Below, in pieces: positions 7,468 through 15,289 of a stretch of DNA of 64,000 nucleotides. The stretch comes from Brevibacillus aydinogluensis (GTDB lineage: Bacteria; Bacillota; Bacilli; Brevibacillales; Brevibacillaceae), in assembly GCF_031954365.1 (NCBI RefSeq), contig NZ_JAUSVZ010000003.1. The stretch is one strand, 5' to 3'. Below the pieces are notes generated by a model. It saw only the letters and a program-made list of their open reading frames with translations. It had not been told where the DNA came from and searched no databases. Each line of letters opens with the position of its first letter. Position 1 is the stretch's first letter. The position numbers were made by a program, and so were the translations under genes.

Positions 7468-8814
7468 CTAGACTACCTCCCCGGCCAAGTCGTATTCGTA
7501 GGAGTGCGTAATCTTCACCTTTACGATTTTGCCCAGTTCGCCCTTGTATCCCGTGACGAACACCTCGCCGTCAATCTCTGGAGCATCGTACTGGGTGCGG
7601 CCGACGTAAATGTCATTGTGCCCTTCGTACCGCTCAATGAGCACATCCAGTACCTTTCCGACAAAGCGGCCGTTTTGCTCGGCAGCCACTTCCCGCTGAA
7701 TCTCCATCAGGATGTTGGCCCGTTTTTCCTTGGTCTCCTCATCGACGTGGTCCGGCAGTCGGCTTGCCGGCGTATCGTCTTCATTTGAATAGGTGAAGAC
7801 GCCCAGCCGGTCAAACTTCACTTCCTTCACAAATTCACACAGCCGCTGGAAGTCCTCTTCCGTCTCACCGGGGAAGCCGACGATCAGGGACGTGCGCAGG
7901 GCGACGTCCGGTACGCGGGCGCGAATCTTCGCCACCAGTTCGCGAACATCCCGCTGGCGGCCGGGGCGGCGCATCTTTTTCAGGATATGATCCTCGGAGT
8001 GCTGCAGCGGCATATCGATGTATTTGCACACTTTGGGGTTGGTTGCAAACACCTCGATCAGCTCGTCGGTAAAGAAGCCGGGGTACGCATAGTGCAGTCT
8101 GATCCACTGAATCCCATCCACTTCGGCCAATCGGTTCAGCAATTCGGGCAGCATGTGCTTGCCGTCGTAAATGTCCGTGCCGTAGTTGGTGGAATCCTGC
8201 GCGATCAGGCTGATCTCCACAATCCCCTGTTCGGCGAGATGCTTTGCCTCCTCCACGATCGATTCGATGGTCCGGCTGCGAAATCCTCCGCGCATCAGCG
8301 GAATGCTGCAGAACGTACAGGCGTTGTCGCAGCCTTCCGCAATCTTGATGTAGGAGGAATAAGTGCCCGCCTTCACTTTCCGTTTGACCACTTCCTCGTA
8401 CGTGAAAACGGGATTGCCGACATAGACGGGCCGCTTGCCCGCGAGCGATTCAGCAATAATGTCCGTAATCGACATAAAATCGCCTGTTCCGACAATGCCG
8501 TCCACTTCCGGGATCTCCTGTAGAATTTCCTCTTTGTACCGTTGCGTGAGACAGCCTGCCACGACAAGCGATTTCAACTTGCCGGATTCCTTCAGCTCCG
8601 CCATGTCAAGAATCTTGTTGACCGATTCTTCCTTGGCGGCGTCGATGAATCCGCAGGTATTGACGATGACGACCGTTGCTTCTTCGGGGTTATCAACCAA
8701 TTCGTACCCTTTTTCATCTATCAGATGGGCCATCATGTCCGAATCGACAAGATTCTTTTCACAGCCCAGCGTAACGATCGCTACTTTTTCACGTGAGCCT
8801 ACCTTCTCTGTCAT
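7468..8814 (-). CDS. rimO: Ribosomal protein S12 methylthiotransferase RimO
   Basis: RimO is a radical SAM enzyme that adds a methylthio group to an aspartate of ribosomal protein S12. The 448-aa product has the N-terminal methylthiotransferase domain with Cys18, Cys54 and Cys88 for the auxiliary cluster, the radical SAM motif C162-x3-C166-x2-C169 (CDNACTFC) and a C-terminal TRAM-like region. The SIPLMRGGFRSR segment after the motif is closer to RimO than to MiaB or MtaB. ATG start after GGAGGAAAAC. A dedicated promoter lies at 8860-8889. Confidence 0.93.
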   Translation of the reverse strand: MTEKVGSREKVAIVTLGCEKNLVDSDMMAHLIDEKGYELVDNPEEATVVIVNTCGFIDAAKEESVNKILDMAELKESGKLKSLVVAGCLTQRYKEEILQEIPEVDGIVGTGDFMSITDIIAESLAGKRPVYVGNPVFTYEEVVKRKVKAGTYSSYIKIAEGCDNACTFCSIPLMRGGFRSRTIESIVEEAKHLAEQGIVEISLIAQDSTNYGTDIYDGKHMLPELLNRLAEVDGIQWIRLHYAYPGFFTDELIEVFATNPKVCKYIDMPLQHSEDHILKKMRRPGRQRDVRELVAKIRARVPDVALRTSLIVGFPGETEEDFQRLCEFVKEVKFDRLGVFTYSNEDDTPASRLPDHVDEETKEKRANILMEIQREVAAEQNGRFVGKVLDVLIERYEGHNDIYVGRTQYDAPEIDGEVFVTGYKGELGKIVKVKITHSYEYDLAGEVV

Positions 8815-8859
8815 TTGTTTTCCTCCAATTGGTCACACCTGCCCAGATTACACCTATTC

Positions 8860-8889
8860 AGTATAATATAAGCCCCAACAGAGTGTCAA
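8860..8889 (-). promoter_or_regulatory. Sigma-A promoter for rimO-pgsA
   Basis: Minus strand: perfect -35 TTGACA (8884-8889), 18-bp spacer, -10 TATACT (8860-8865), about 45 bp upstream of the rimO start. The fold-back element at 8908-9195 ends 19 bp upstream of the -35 box. Confidence 0.8.
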
Positions 8890-8907
8890 AAGTGAAGAAA
8901 GTACGAA

Positions 8908-9195
8908 AGGCAAGCGAGATGCTTGCCTCAGGCTGAAGACAATGTGCATCGCATGGCGGGATGGGCCAAGCGAGCTCCTTTGACGACCTGCTCAGCGGAA
9001 AAACGAAAGACGCGGGGATACACAGGGGACACAAGTCTCACTTCATCGAAACACCCAGATGTTTGTCCCCTGCCCGCGTCTCGTTTTGGAGCGGACTTCA
9101 TCCGCTTCTGTGCAGGGCGTCAAGCGAGCGAGCGGGCCCGATCTCCATGCGCCTCGGACTTTGTCTACACGCTTTGGCAAGCATGACGCTTGCCT
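8908..9195. repeat. 288-bp fold-back element with ~21-bp terminal inverted repeats (MITE-like or structured RNA)
   Basis: The stretch between rodZ and rimO (8815-9193) has no credible gene but forms one large imperfect palindrome. Its ends, 8908-8928 and 9175-9195, are inverted copies with about three mismatches, and each is itself a small hairpin (GGCAAGC...GCTTGCC). Moving inward, paired blocks are 8937-8945/9158-9166, 8950-8956/9145-9151, 8980-8995/9108-9123 (14 of 16), 8999-9015/9073-9087 and 9023-9031/9064-9072. The apex is at about 9034-9059. The right arm holds an extra hairpin (9091-9105). The right end supplies the last bases of the rodZ stop codon. It could be a miniature inverted-repeat element or an RNA that ends rodZ transcription. 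Confidence 0.68.
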
Positions 9196-10099
9196 ATTGC
9201 GTAGGGGATTGTGCCATCGTAACGACGACGTTGGACGGCATGTATTTCATGTTGGATGTGTCTACATGCGCGCCGTTGACCGTCAACTCTACAGCCATCG
9301 GCTTGCCCAGACGGATGTATGCCGTCTTGCCCAGTTCGACGACGACTTCCTCGTCTTTCTTCAACGTGCCCTCTTTGACGTACTTCTTGCCCTTCGCCTC
9401 GGACACCCCGTACCAGCATTTGTCGTCGACAACTTTCAGTTTGACCGTGATCTTGTCGCCGCCGCTCAGCGTGTAATTGTACAGGGCCCCCTGCTGCGAC
9501 TCGAATGTGATCGTCGCCTGCTGCTCGCTGCTCGGAACTTCCGGGTTGACCGCGGTCGAGCCGGGGTCTGGTTCCGTATCGGTGGACGGAGGGATAGGCG
9601 TTTGACTCTGCGGTGAAGGAGTTGGCGTCGCGTTTCCGCCCTGGCCCGGTTTCACGATTTCCGCGCCCGGCGACAGGTTCCCCCCCGGCAGCGCCGGCTG
9701 GATGTTCATTCCGCTGTTGACGACAGCGATGTAGATCACCCCGATGATCAGCGCAATAAACAGCACCAGCAGCGTCTTGGTCAACCATCTTCCGGCCTGC
9801 AGCGGGTTGTTGGCGGCCACCACCCGGCGACGGCGCAGCCGTTCCACTTGTTCCTGCGGAGGTTGGGCAGGCAGGTCTGCCTGGAAGTGACTCATGATGT
9901 GGTTCGGATCAAGACCGACGGCTTCCGCGTAGCTCTTGACGAAAGCCCGTGCGTAAAAGTGGCCAGGGAGTACGTGAAAATGGCCCCTTTCTATGGCTTC
10001 CAAATATCGCCGTTGGATCTTGGTGATCCGTTGAATGTCGTCGAGCGTGATCCCTTTTTCTTCGCGGGCCCTTTGTAGTACTTGACCTAGCTCAGACAC
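9194..10099 (-). CDS. rodZ: RodZ-like cytoskeletal regulator (YmfM)
   Basis: RodZ links MreB filaments to the membrane and supports rod shape. The 301-aa product has an N-terminal Cro-type helix-turn-helix region (about 1-70), a basic RLRRRR stretch at 87-92, a transmembrane helix (about 105-127), a Pro/Gly/Ser-rich linker (about 135-190) and a C-terminal DUF4115 beta domain (about 195-290). It starts with GTG after AAGGAGG, just downstream of ymfK as in B. subtilis. The TAG stop is formed at the junction with the fold-back element, but the C-terminal domain looks complete. Confidence 0.93.
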   Translation of the reverse strand: MSELGQVLQRAREEKGITLDDIQRITKIQRRYLEAIERGHFHVLPGHFYARAFVKSYAEAVGLDPNHIMSHFQADLPAQPPQEQVERLRRRRVVAANNPLQAGRWLTKTLLVLFIALIIGVIYIAVVNSGMNIQPALPGGNLSPGAEIVKPGQGGNATPTPSPQSQTPIPPSTDTEPDPGSTAVNPEVPSSEQQATITFESQQGALYNYTLSGGDKITVKLKVVDDKCWYGVSEAKGKKYVKEGTLKKDEEVVVELGKTAYIRLGKPMAVELTVNGAHVDTSNMKYMPSNVVVTMAQSPTQ

Positions 10100-10111
10100 A
10101 GCTTACCCTCC

Positions 10112-10891
10112 TTAATTCATGTCGAAATGGTCGAAGCCGCGGTTGTTGATCAACTCGTATGTAATCTCTTCGTCCGGATGCTGACGCAGCTCGATGATGT
10201 AGTGAAAATCTGACAGTTCATACTCCGACTCGCGGACAAAAATATCGGGGTGTTCAATGATCTTGGCCGCCGGGAAGTTCATGATTTCCCTCAGCAGTGC
10301 GTGATGTTTCTCCGTAGAGCGCAGCGTCGACACAATTCCATCTATTAAATATACATGATCAGTCGACATCTCATCAACGGCAAGGGAACTGCGCACGGTC
10401 TGCCGCAGCAGCGTCGAAGAGATGAACGTCCAGCGCTTGTTGGCCGAGACGCTGGCCGCGATCATCGACTCGGTTTTGCCGACGCGCGGCATGCCGCGAA
10501 TGCCGATCAGCTGGTGGCCCTCCCGCTTCAAAATCTCCGCCATGAAGTCGACCAGCAGCCCCAGCTCGTCGCGCACAAAGCGGAAAGTTTTTTTATCCTC
10601 GCTATCGCGCTCGATGTAACGACCGTGGCGAACAGCCAGTCTGTCCAGCATCGTCGGCGGACGCAGCCTCGTTATGGTTATTTTGTCCATTTTTTGCACA
10701 ACGTTGCGCAGCACCTCTATTTTTTCGTCATCATCCGTCAATAGCAGCATGCCGCGTCGCATATTGTCGACACCGTTGATCGTCACGATGTTGATGTTGA
10801 GCATACCCAGGATGGAGGCGACATCCCCCAGCAGACCGGGCCGGTTTTTGGAGATTTCGTATTCCATGTACCATTCTTTTTTCGCTTCCAT
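10112..10891 (-). CDS. ymfK: YmfK family protein (DUF3388) with an ACT-like domain and a P-loop
   Basis: Conserved protein of unknown function found upstream of rodZ in many Bacillales. The 259-aa sequence begins with an ACT-like fold (YEISKNRPGLLGDVASILGMLNI split over residues 11-33) and later shows a Walker A-like GMPRVGKT (133-140). That combination suggests a small-molecule-sensing domain and possible nucleotide binding; this is inference. ATG start after GAGAGGGATAGGGC. Own promoter at 10932-10959 and a strong terminator of the preceding gene upstream. Confidence 0.85.
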   Translation of the reverse strand: MEAKKEWYMEYEISKNRPGLLGDVASILGMLNINIVTINGVDNMRRGMLLLTDDDEKIEVLRNVVQKMDKITITRLRPPTMLDRLAVRHGRYIERDSEDKKTFRFVRDELGLLVDFMAEILKREGHQLIGIRGMPRVGKTESMIAASVSANKRWTFISSTLLRQTVRSSLAVDEMSTDHVYLIDGIVSTLRSTEKHHALLREIMNFPAAKIIEHPDIFVRESEYELSDFHYIIELRQHPDEEITYELINNRGFDHFDMN

Positions 10892-10931
10892 GCCCTATCC
10901 CTCTCCGACAGCCAATTTTCTCTTCGTATGT

Positions 10932-10959
10932 AGTATATCACGTTCCATACAATCGACAA
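10932..10959 (-). promoter_or_regulatory. Putative promoter for ymfK-rodZ
   Basis: Minus strand: -35 TTGTCG (10954-10959), 16-bp spacer and -10 TATACT (10932-10937) preceded by TG in extended -10 position. It lies between the ymfJ terminator and the ymfK start. Confidence 0.6.
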
Positions 10960-10980
10960 TCAGTATTCAGACAGAAAAGA

Positions 10981-11005
10981 AAAATCCCCGTAAAAAGGGG
11001 ATTTT
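10981..11005 (-). terminator. Terminator after ymfJ
   Basis: A 9-bp stem AAAATCCCC/GGGGATTTT with a 7-nt loop continues into TCTTTTC on the minus strand, 8 bp beyond the ymfJ stop. It ends the EF-P-associated gene cluster. Confidence 0.88.
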
Positions 11006-11013
11006 CAAGCAAG

Positions 11014-11277
11014 TTACCTGTTTTGATTGGCGTCGTTCTCCACCAGCTTGACCATCATGGAAGCGAGCGCGCGCTGCTGCTGTTCGTCGCCGGCGTCCCA
11101 CAGCTGTTTCAGCAGGCGTTCCTGATCGTTTTTCGGATCCACCTGATCAGCCAGGTAATGGCCAATCTGGTACGCCACATTTTCAATCGTGTCAGATTCC
11201 ATGCCTGCCTGTTTGGCCTGCTCTACTCGCTCGCCGAGAAATTGCTTCCAGTCGCGGAAATTGTCGAGAACCGACAT
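11014..11277 (-). CDS. ymfJ: YmfJ family protein (DUF3243)
   Basis: Small, conserved, soluble 87-aa protein of unknown function, found next to ymfI and ymfK in B. subtilis and here. It is mostly helical and rich in charged and Gln residues. ATG start after AAGGAGGG. It lies 91 bp downstream of ymfI; only a weak promoter-like sequence is seen in that gap (TTGATG, 15 bp, TATACG). Confidence 0.88.
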   Translation of the reverse strand: MSVLDNFRDWKQFLGERVEQAKQAGMESDTIENVAYQIGHYLADQVDPKNDQERLLKQLWDAGDEQQQRALASMMVKLVENDANQNR

Positions 11278-11368
11278 GTACTATTCCCTCCTTACTGTCG
11301 TTACGGACTAGGTTTGTGCCCGTATATTGGTAGAATGCCTTCATCAAGAGGGAATTATGCATGCCGGC

Positions 11369-12103
11369 TCAGGCGTACCAGCCACCGTTGGGGCTGATGA
11401 TCTGACCGGTCAGGTAGCTCGCCTCTGCCGTCAGCAAAAAGCGAACGACCGCAGCCACCTCCGCCGGCGTGCCAAGTCGGCCGGCAGGGATCTCGGCCGC
11501 GATCATCTCCCGTTCTTCGGGAGAAAACCGCTCCATCATGCCGCCTTGGATCGCTCCCGGTGCCACTGCGTTTACGGTGATCCCGTTGGGGGCAAGCTCT
11601 TTGGCCAGCGCTTTGGTAAAGGCGTTGACAGCCCCTTTGGTGAGCGAGTAAAGCACTTCGCAGGAGCCGCCCGTCAGGCCCCAGACGGAGGAGATGTTGA
11701 CGATCCGGCCGTACCGCTCCAAGAGCATCGCGCCCAACGCCGCCTGTGTCACAAAATAGGCGGAGCGGACGTTGAGCGCCACCAGTTCGTCAAACGTTTC
11801 CGGCGACACATCGGTAAAAAGGCCGACGTGATCCGCTGACGCGTTGTTGACGAGCAGCAGCGGAGCGACGGGCATGGCCTGAAACATGGCGGTGATTTGC
11901 TTCACATCGCGCAAGTCGGCCTGCAGGGCATACGCAGGGACGCCTAGCGCCCGGCATTCGCTCAGCACCGGCTCCAGTTTGTCGTAGGATTGATGGTAAT
12001 GAAGGTACAGCGGGACGCCCGACGCGGCCAACGCCAGGCTGATGGCGCGGCCGATCTCGCCGGACGCCCCTGTCACCAACGCCCACGGCGTCTGTTGATT
12101 CAT
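11369..12103 (-). CDS. ymfI: SDR-family reductase YmfI (EF-P modification)
   Basis: The 244-aa short-chain dehydrogenase has the Rossmann motif TGASGEIG (11-18), NNAS (86-89) and the catalytic triad Ser139, Tyr152, Lys156. In B. subtilis YmfI reduces the aminopentanone group on elongation factor P to 5-aminopentanol. The assignment rests on family and on synteny with ymfF, ymfH and ymfJ; the protein also resembles FabG-type reductases. ATG start with AGGAG upstream, 9 bp after ymfH. Confidence 0.88.
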   Translation of the reverse strand: MNQQTPWALVTGASGEIGRAISLALAASGVPLYLHYHQSYDKLEPVLSECRALGVPAYALQADLRDVKQITAMFQAMPVAPLLLVNNASADHVGLFTDVSPETFDELVALNVRSAYFVTQAALGAMLLERYGRIVNISSVWGLTGGSCEVLYSLTKGAVNAFTKALAKELAPNGITVNAVAPGAIQGGMMERFSPEEREMIAAEIPAGRLGTPAEVAAVVRFLLTAEASYLTGQIISPNGGWYA

Positions 12104-12112
12104 CTGTGTTCA

Positions 12113-13405
12113 CTACTCCTGCGGCGAAGCGGAACGAACGATCGAGACAGACATTTGTTCCGGCAGGAAGTGCTCCCTCATGCGTTCTTCCACGTCTTCG
12201 CGGGTGATCGACTCCAGCATCGGCACCACGGAGAAAAGATCGTTGCCGTTGAATTTGTAGCTGGTGAACTGGTTGGCGATAAACTCCACGGAATTCAGCG
12301 AGCGCAAAAACTGGCCGATTTTTTTCCGCTTGGCGCGTTCAAAATCGTCCTCCGCGATGCCCGACTGCTTCAACGTCTCGATCCCCAGCTTGACTTCCTC
12401 GGCCAGGCGGTCGGGATCTGGGGTATCGGCGCCGATAATGGAGTAGCCGTAGTCCTGTTCACCGCTGTAGTCGACGTCGAAATTCTCCGTGATCAGCCCG
12501 CTGTCGTACCATTTCTGGTAGAGCGCGGAACTGGTGCCAAATGCGATGTCCAACAACAGTTTAGTGGCTAGCTCCCGTTTTAACAAGGCCTCTTGAGACA
12601 ACCCGCATTGTTTTTCCTTAAAGCCGATCATGCATTTGGGAATCCCCACGGGCAGATGATGTTCGATGCGCTGTTTGGCCACCTCCGCCGGCTCTTCGGG
12701 AAAGATGCGTTCAATCTTCGGCGCCGGCGGGAACTGCTTGGCGGCCTGATTGTTCCGGATCAACTCCATCACTGCTTCTGGCGCAAACGATCCCACCACC
12801 AACAGCAGCATGTTGGCCGGGTGGTAAAACGTTTCGTAGCACTGGTACAGCATCTCCTTGGTGATCTTGGAGATGGAGTCAATCGTGCCGGCGATCTCGA
12901 TGTTGATCGGATACCGCTGGTACATGGCTTTCAGCAGATTCATGTACACTTTCCAGTCCGGGTTGTCGTCGTACATGGTGATTTCCTGCCCGATGATGCC
13001 TTTTTCCTTTTCCACGCTGGCATCGGAAAAGTACGGCTCCTGCACGTAATCCAGCAGCAGGTTAAGGTTGGCCTCCAGCTTGTCAGTGCAGGAAAACAGG
13101 TACGCCGTGCGGTTGAAGCTGGTGAACGCGTTGCAGGAGGCGCCGTTCTTGCTGAACTCGTGCATGACATCCCAGTCCTGCTTCTCAAACATTTTATGTT
13201 CCAGAAAATGAGCGATCCCGTCCGGCACGTGCACTTCCTCCCCGTTGCGGGTGCGAAAATGGCTGTCGATTGAGCCGTACCGCGTGGTAAAGACGGCGTA
13301 TGTCTTGCTGAATCCCTGCTTGGGCACCAGGTATACCTGCAGGCCGTTCGGCAGTGTCTCGTGATAGACGGTCTCGTTCACCTGTTCAAACACGGTGGTC
13401 TGCAT
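12113..13405 (-). CDS. ymfH: M16-family peptidase-like protein YmfH (EF-P-modification-associated)
   Basis: The 430-aa protein of the insulinase/processing-peptidase family keeps the inverted zinc motif HFLEH (66-70), so it can be catalytic. It pairs with YmfF, which lacks the motif, as active and inactive subunits do in other M16 heterodimers. Start chosen at the ATG at 13405, after GGGGGACGTGTAAC, one base past the ymfF stop codon; the reading frame extends 15 codons upstream into ymfF. Its role with EF-P is assigned by neighbourhood. Confidence 0.9.
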   Translation of the reverse strand: MQTTVFEQVNETVYHETLPNGLQVYLVPKQGFSKTYAVFTTRYGSIDSHFRTRNGEEVHVPDGIAHFLEHKMFEKQDWDVMHEFSKNGASCNAFTSFNRTAYLFSCTDKLEANLNLLLDYVQEPYFSDASVEKEKGIIGQEITMYDDNPDWKVYMNLLKAMYQRYPINIEIAGTIDSISKITKEMLYQCYETFYHPANMLLLVVGSFAPEAVMELIRNNQAAKQFPPAPKIERIFPEEPAEVAKQRIEHHLPVGIPKCMIGFKEKQCGLSQEALLKRELATKLLLDIAFGTSSALYQKWYDSGLITENFDVDYSGEQDYGYSIIGADTPDPDRLAEEVKLGIETLKQSGIAEDDFERAKRKKIGQFLRSLNSVEFIANQFTSYKFNGNDLFSVVPMLESITREDVEERMREHFLPEQMSVSIVRSASPQE

Positions 13406-13406
13406 G

Positions 13407-14702
13407 TTACACGTCCCCCTTTTTGTCCCGCAACAGATAGATGGTATCAATAGCGACGCGTTCTGCCACGCGCTTGATATCGTCCACTGTCACGCTGTTG
13501 ATCTCGTTCAGCAGTTCCGTCAACTGCCGTTTCCGCCCGCTGAGCACGCCATTGTAGGCAAAGTCGATCATCATCCGGGCGCTGTCCAGCAGTTCACGGA
13601 ACTGGTTGGTCAGCGTCGCTTTCGTCTGCTCCAGTTCTCCGGCGGTGATGCTTCCCTGTCGCATCAACTCCAACTGTTCCTTGATGATGTCGACCGCCCG
13701 CCGGTAATTGTTTACGTCGATGCCGGACATCATCATCAGGATGCCTTTGTGGCTCTCCAGCCGGGAGACGGCGTAGTAAGCCAGGCTCGCCTTTTCGCGG
13801 ACATTGACAAACAGTTTGGAATGGGGAAAGCCGCCCAGCACGCCGTTGTAGACCAAAAGCGCCGGGTAATCGTCGTCCTTAAAGGAAATCTGCGTCCGGC
13901 AGCCGATGTTCAGCTTCGCCTGGGTGACATCGAGCCGCTCGATCACTTCCCGCTCCTGGGTTACTTGCTTGGTGACGTCAGTCGGCGGGAACGCTTTCAC
14001 ATCGGCCCGCTTCAGCGTCACATGAGTGCCGATTGCCCGCTCCACCTCCGCCTGCTGCACATCCCCGACCACGAAGATGTCGATCGGATTGCACGACGTG
14101 ATCTCACGGAAATAGCGGTACAGCTCCGCCCCCGTAATGGACGGCAGGTCCTCGGTACGCCCCTGAACAAGCAGGGCGAACGGCTCCCCTTTGCACATCT
14201 CCGCCGTCACCCGCTGGTTGGCGTACTTCATCTTGTCGTCAATCAGGCTCTCGATCCGCTTGCGCAGTGACTCTTTTTCCTGAGCGACGTACTTTTCGGC
14301 AAACGCTTCCCCTTCCAGATAGGGACGGGTCAGCACGTCGCCGACGAAGTGAATCGCCTGGTCCAAAAGGGACGTTTCAGTTGACAGGTACTTCTCGTTG
14401 GGCACTTCCATGTAGATTTGGAGGATTTGTCGCTCCCCCTTTTTCACCACGTCCACGTCGAACGTGGCCCCGTAAAGAAAGTCCAGATGTTCACGAAGCT
14501 GCTTGGTCTCAGGAAAACGGGCGGTTGCCCGCTTCATTAGCATGGCCAGCAGCGCCGTCTTGGTCACGTGCGCTTCGGAGAGTTCCTGTTCAATCATCGT
14601 CACGATGGTCGTCGTCTTGAATTTGGCAGTCGGCAGGATATGTACGCGAATACCGTTGACTGAGGAGGTGTGAAACGCTATCTCATTCCGCTGCTCGCTC
14701 AT
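13407..14702 (-). CDS. ymfF: M16-like protein YmfF, inactive subunit
   Basis: The 431-aa protein has the M16 fold but no HxxEH: the corresponding region (about residues 50-60) reads ALLAMLMKRATARFPE. It probably forms the non-catalytic partner of YmfH. Start chosen at ATG 14702 after GAAGGGAG; the frame is open 16 codons further. First gene of the ymfF-ymfH-ymfI-ymfJ unit, with a promoter at 14740-14769. Confidence 0.9.
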   Translation of the reverse strand: MSEQRNEIAFHTSSVNGIRVHILPTAKFKTTTIVTMIEQELSEAHVTKTALLAMLMKRATARFPETKQLREHLDFLYGATFDVDVVKKGERQILQIYMEVPNEKYLSTETSLLDQAIHFVGDVLTRPYLEGEAFAEKYVAQEKESLRKRIESLIDDKMKYANQRVTAEMCKGEPFALLVQGRTEDLPSITGAELYRYFREITSCNPIDIFVVGDVQQAEVERAIGTHVTLKRADVKAFPPTDVTKQVTQEREVIERLDVTQAKLNIGCRTQISFKDDDYPALLVYNGVLGGFPHSKLFVNVREKASLAYYAVSRLESHKGILMMMSGIDVNNYRRAVDIIKEQLELMRQGSITAGELEQTKATLTNQFRELLDSARMMIDFAYNGVLSGRKRQLTELLNEINSVTVDDIKRVAERVAIDTIYLLRDKKGDV

Positions 14703-14739
14703 ATTCCAATCTCCCTTCTCGGTCGGCTTGATCGTTTCT

Positions 14740-14769
14740 ATTGTAACCAATTGGCAGGCCGTTCAGCAA
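14740..14769 (-). promoter_or_regulatory. Putative promoter for the ymfF operon
   Basis: Minus strand: -35 TTGCTG (14764-14769), 18-bp spacer, -10 TACAAT (14740-14745), located between an upstream terminator hairpin and the ymfF ribosome binding site. Confidence 0.6.
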
Positions 14770-14779
14770 AACAGACGAG

Positions 14780-14810
14780 AAAAGGCGGGACCGTACCGTC
14801 GCCGCCTTTT
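14780..14810 (-). terminator. Terminator downstream of the zinc-ribbon gene
   Basis: A 9-bp stem AAAAGGCGG/CCGCCTTTT closes a 13-nt loop and is followed by CTCGTCTGTTTTGC on the minus strand. It lies about 80 bp past the stop codon of the 51-aa gene and directly before the ymfF promoter. Confidence 0.7.
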
Positions 14811-14891
14811 CATCGTGGAAATGATCTCTGCTGTTACTGTATGCACCCCGGACGATACCTACCACTACCGAATGGATTTTTTCTTGTGTCG

Positions 14892-15047
14892 TTACAAATC
14901 GGTGTCATCCCACTCGCTGAGGTCGTCAGGGTCCCAATTTCTGTCGACAAACCGGCCGCAGTCTGGTTCCATGCATAGGATCCCATCCAGTTGGCTGTCA
15001 TGAAACGGCAGACCGTGCGTGCCGCCGCAGTAGGGGCAGGTCCACAT
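14892..15047 (-). CDS. Small zinc-ribbon-like protein, 51 aa
   Basis: This short gene starts with ATG at 15047, 7 bp after AAAGGAGG, and ends with TAA at 14892-14894. The product begins MWTCPYCGGTHGLPFHDSQ and has two cysteine pairs, C4-x2-C7 and C25-x4-C30, followed by a very acidic tail (DPDDLSEWDDTDL). The spacing suits a small zinc ribbon or knuckle. It lies between the nup operon terminator and its own terminator, so it is an independent unit. I do not recognise the family; the coding call rests on the ribosome binding site, the Cys pairs and the flanking signals. Confidence 0.78.
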   Translation of the reverse strand: MWTCPYCGGTHGLPFHDSQLDGILCMEPDCGRFVDRNWDPDDLSEWDDTDL

Positions 15048-15153
15048 TAGACGTCCTCCTTTATGAAAAAGTGCTGTACTCGTCTAGTGTGCCCCGATTT
15101 CCCGCCGGATTACGCGCAACGCACCTGCTGGTGGTTTGTTTTCATAAAAAAAG

Positions 15154-15169
15154 CGCCCGGAAGTCCGGG
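15154..15169 (-). terminator. Terminator of the nup operon
   Basis: A 6-bp GC stem GCCCGG/CCGGGC with an ACTT loop is followed by GCTTTTTTT on the minus strand. It lies 120 bp beyond the nupQ stop; the intervening 3' UTR is itself structured. Confidence 0.88.
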
Positions 15170-15204
15170 CAATTTGAACGACCACCATTTGCAGCGAGCT
15201 GCGG

Positions 15205-15260
15205 ATCGCTCTTCTCCTCCTGCATCGTTCGACGAGAACACGACTCGTGCAGGAAGAGTC
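15205..15260 (-). ncRNA. Structured 3' UTR stem-loop of nupQ (possible 3'-derived small RNA)
   Basis: On the minus strand CTCTTCCTGCA pairs with TGCAG-GAG-GAGAAGAG around an inner ACGA/TCGT stem. Together with the terminator at 15154-15169 this makes a roughly 130-nt structured 3' UTR. An RNA product is only inferred. Confidence 0.3.
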
Positions 15261-15289
15261 CCAGATTCCAGACGCATGCTTGTGTATGC

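Noticed and set aside
9059..9616. Small plus-strand frames within the rodZ-rimO gap
   Set aside because: They overlap the fold-back element and rodZ antisense sequence, lack ribosome binding sites and have no domain features.
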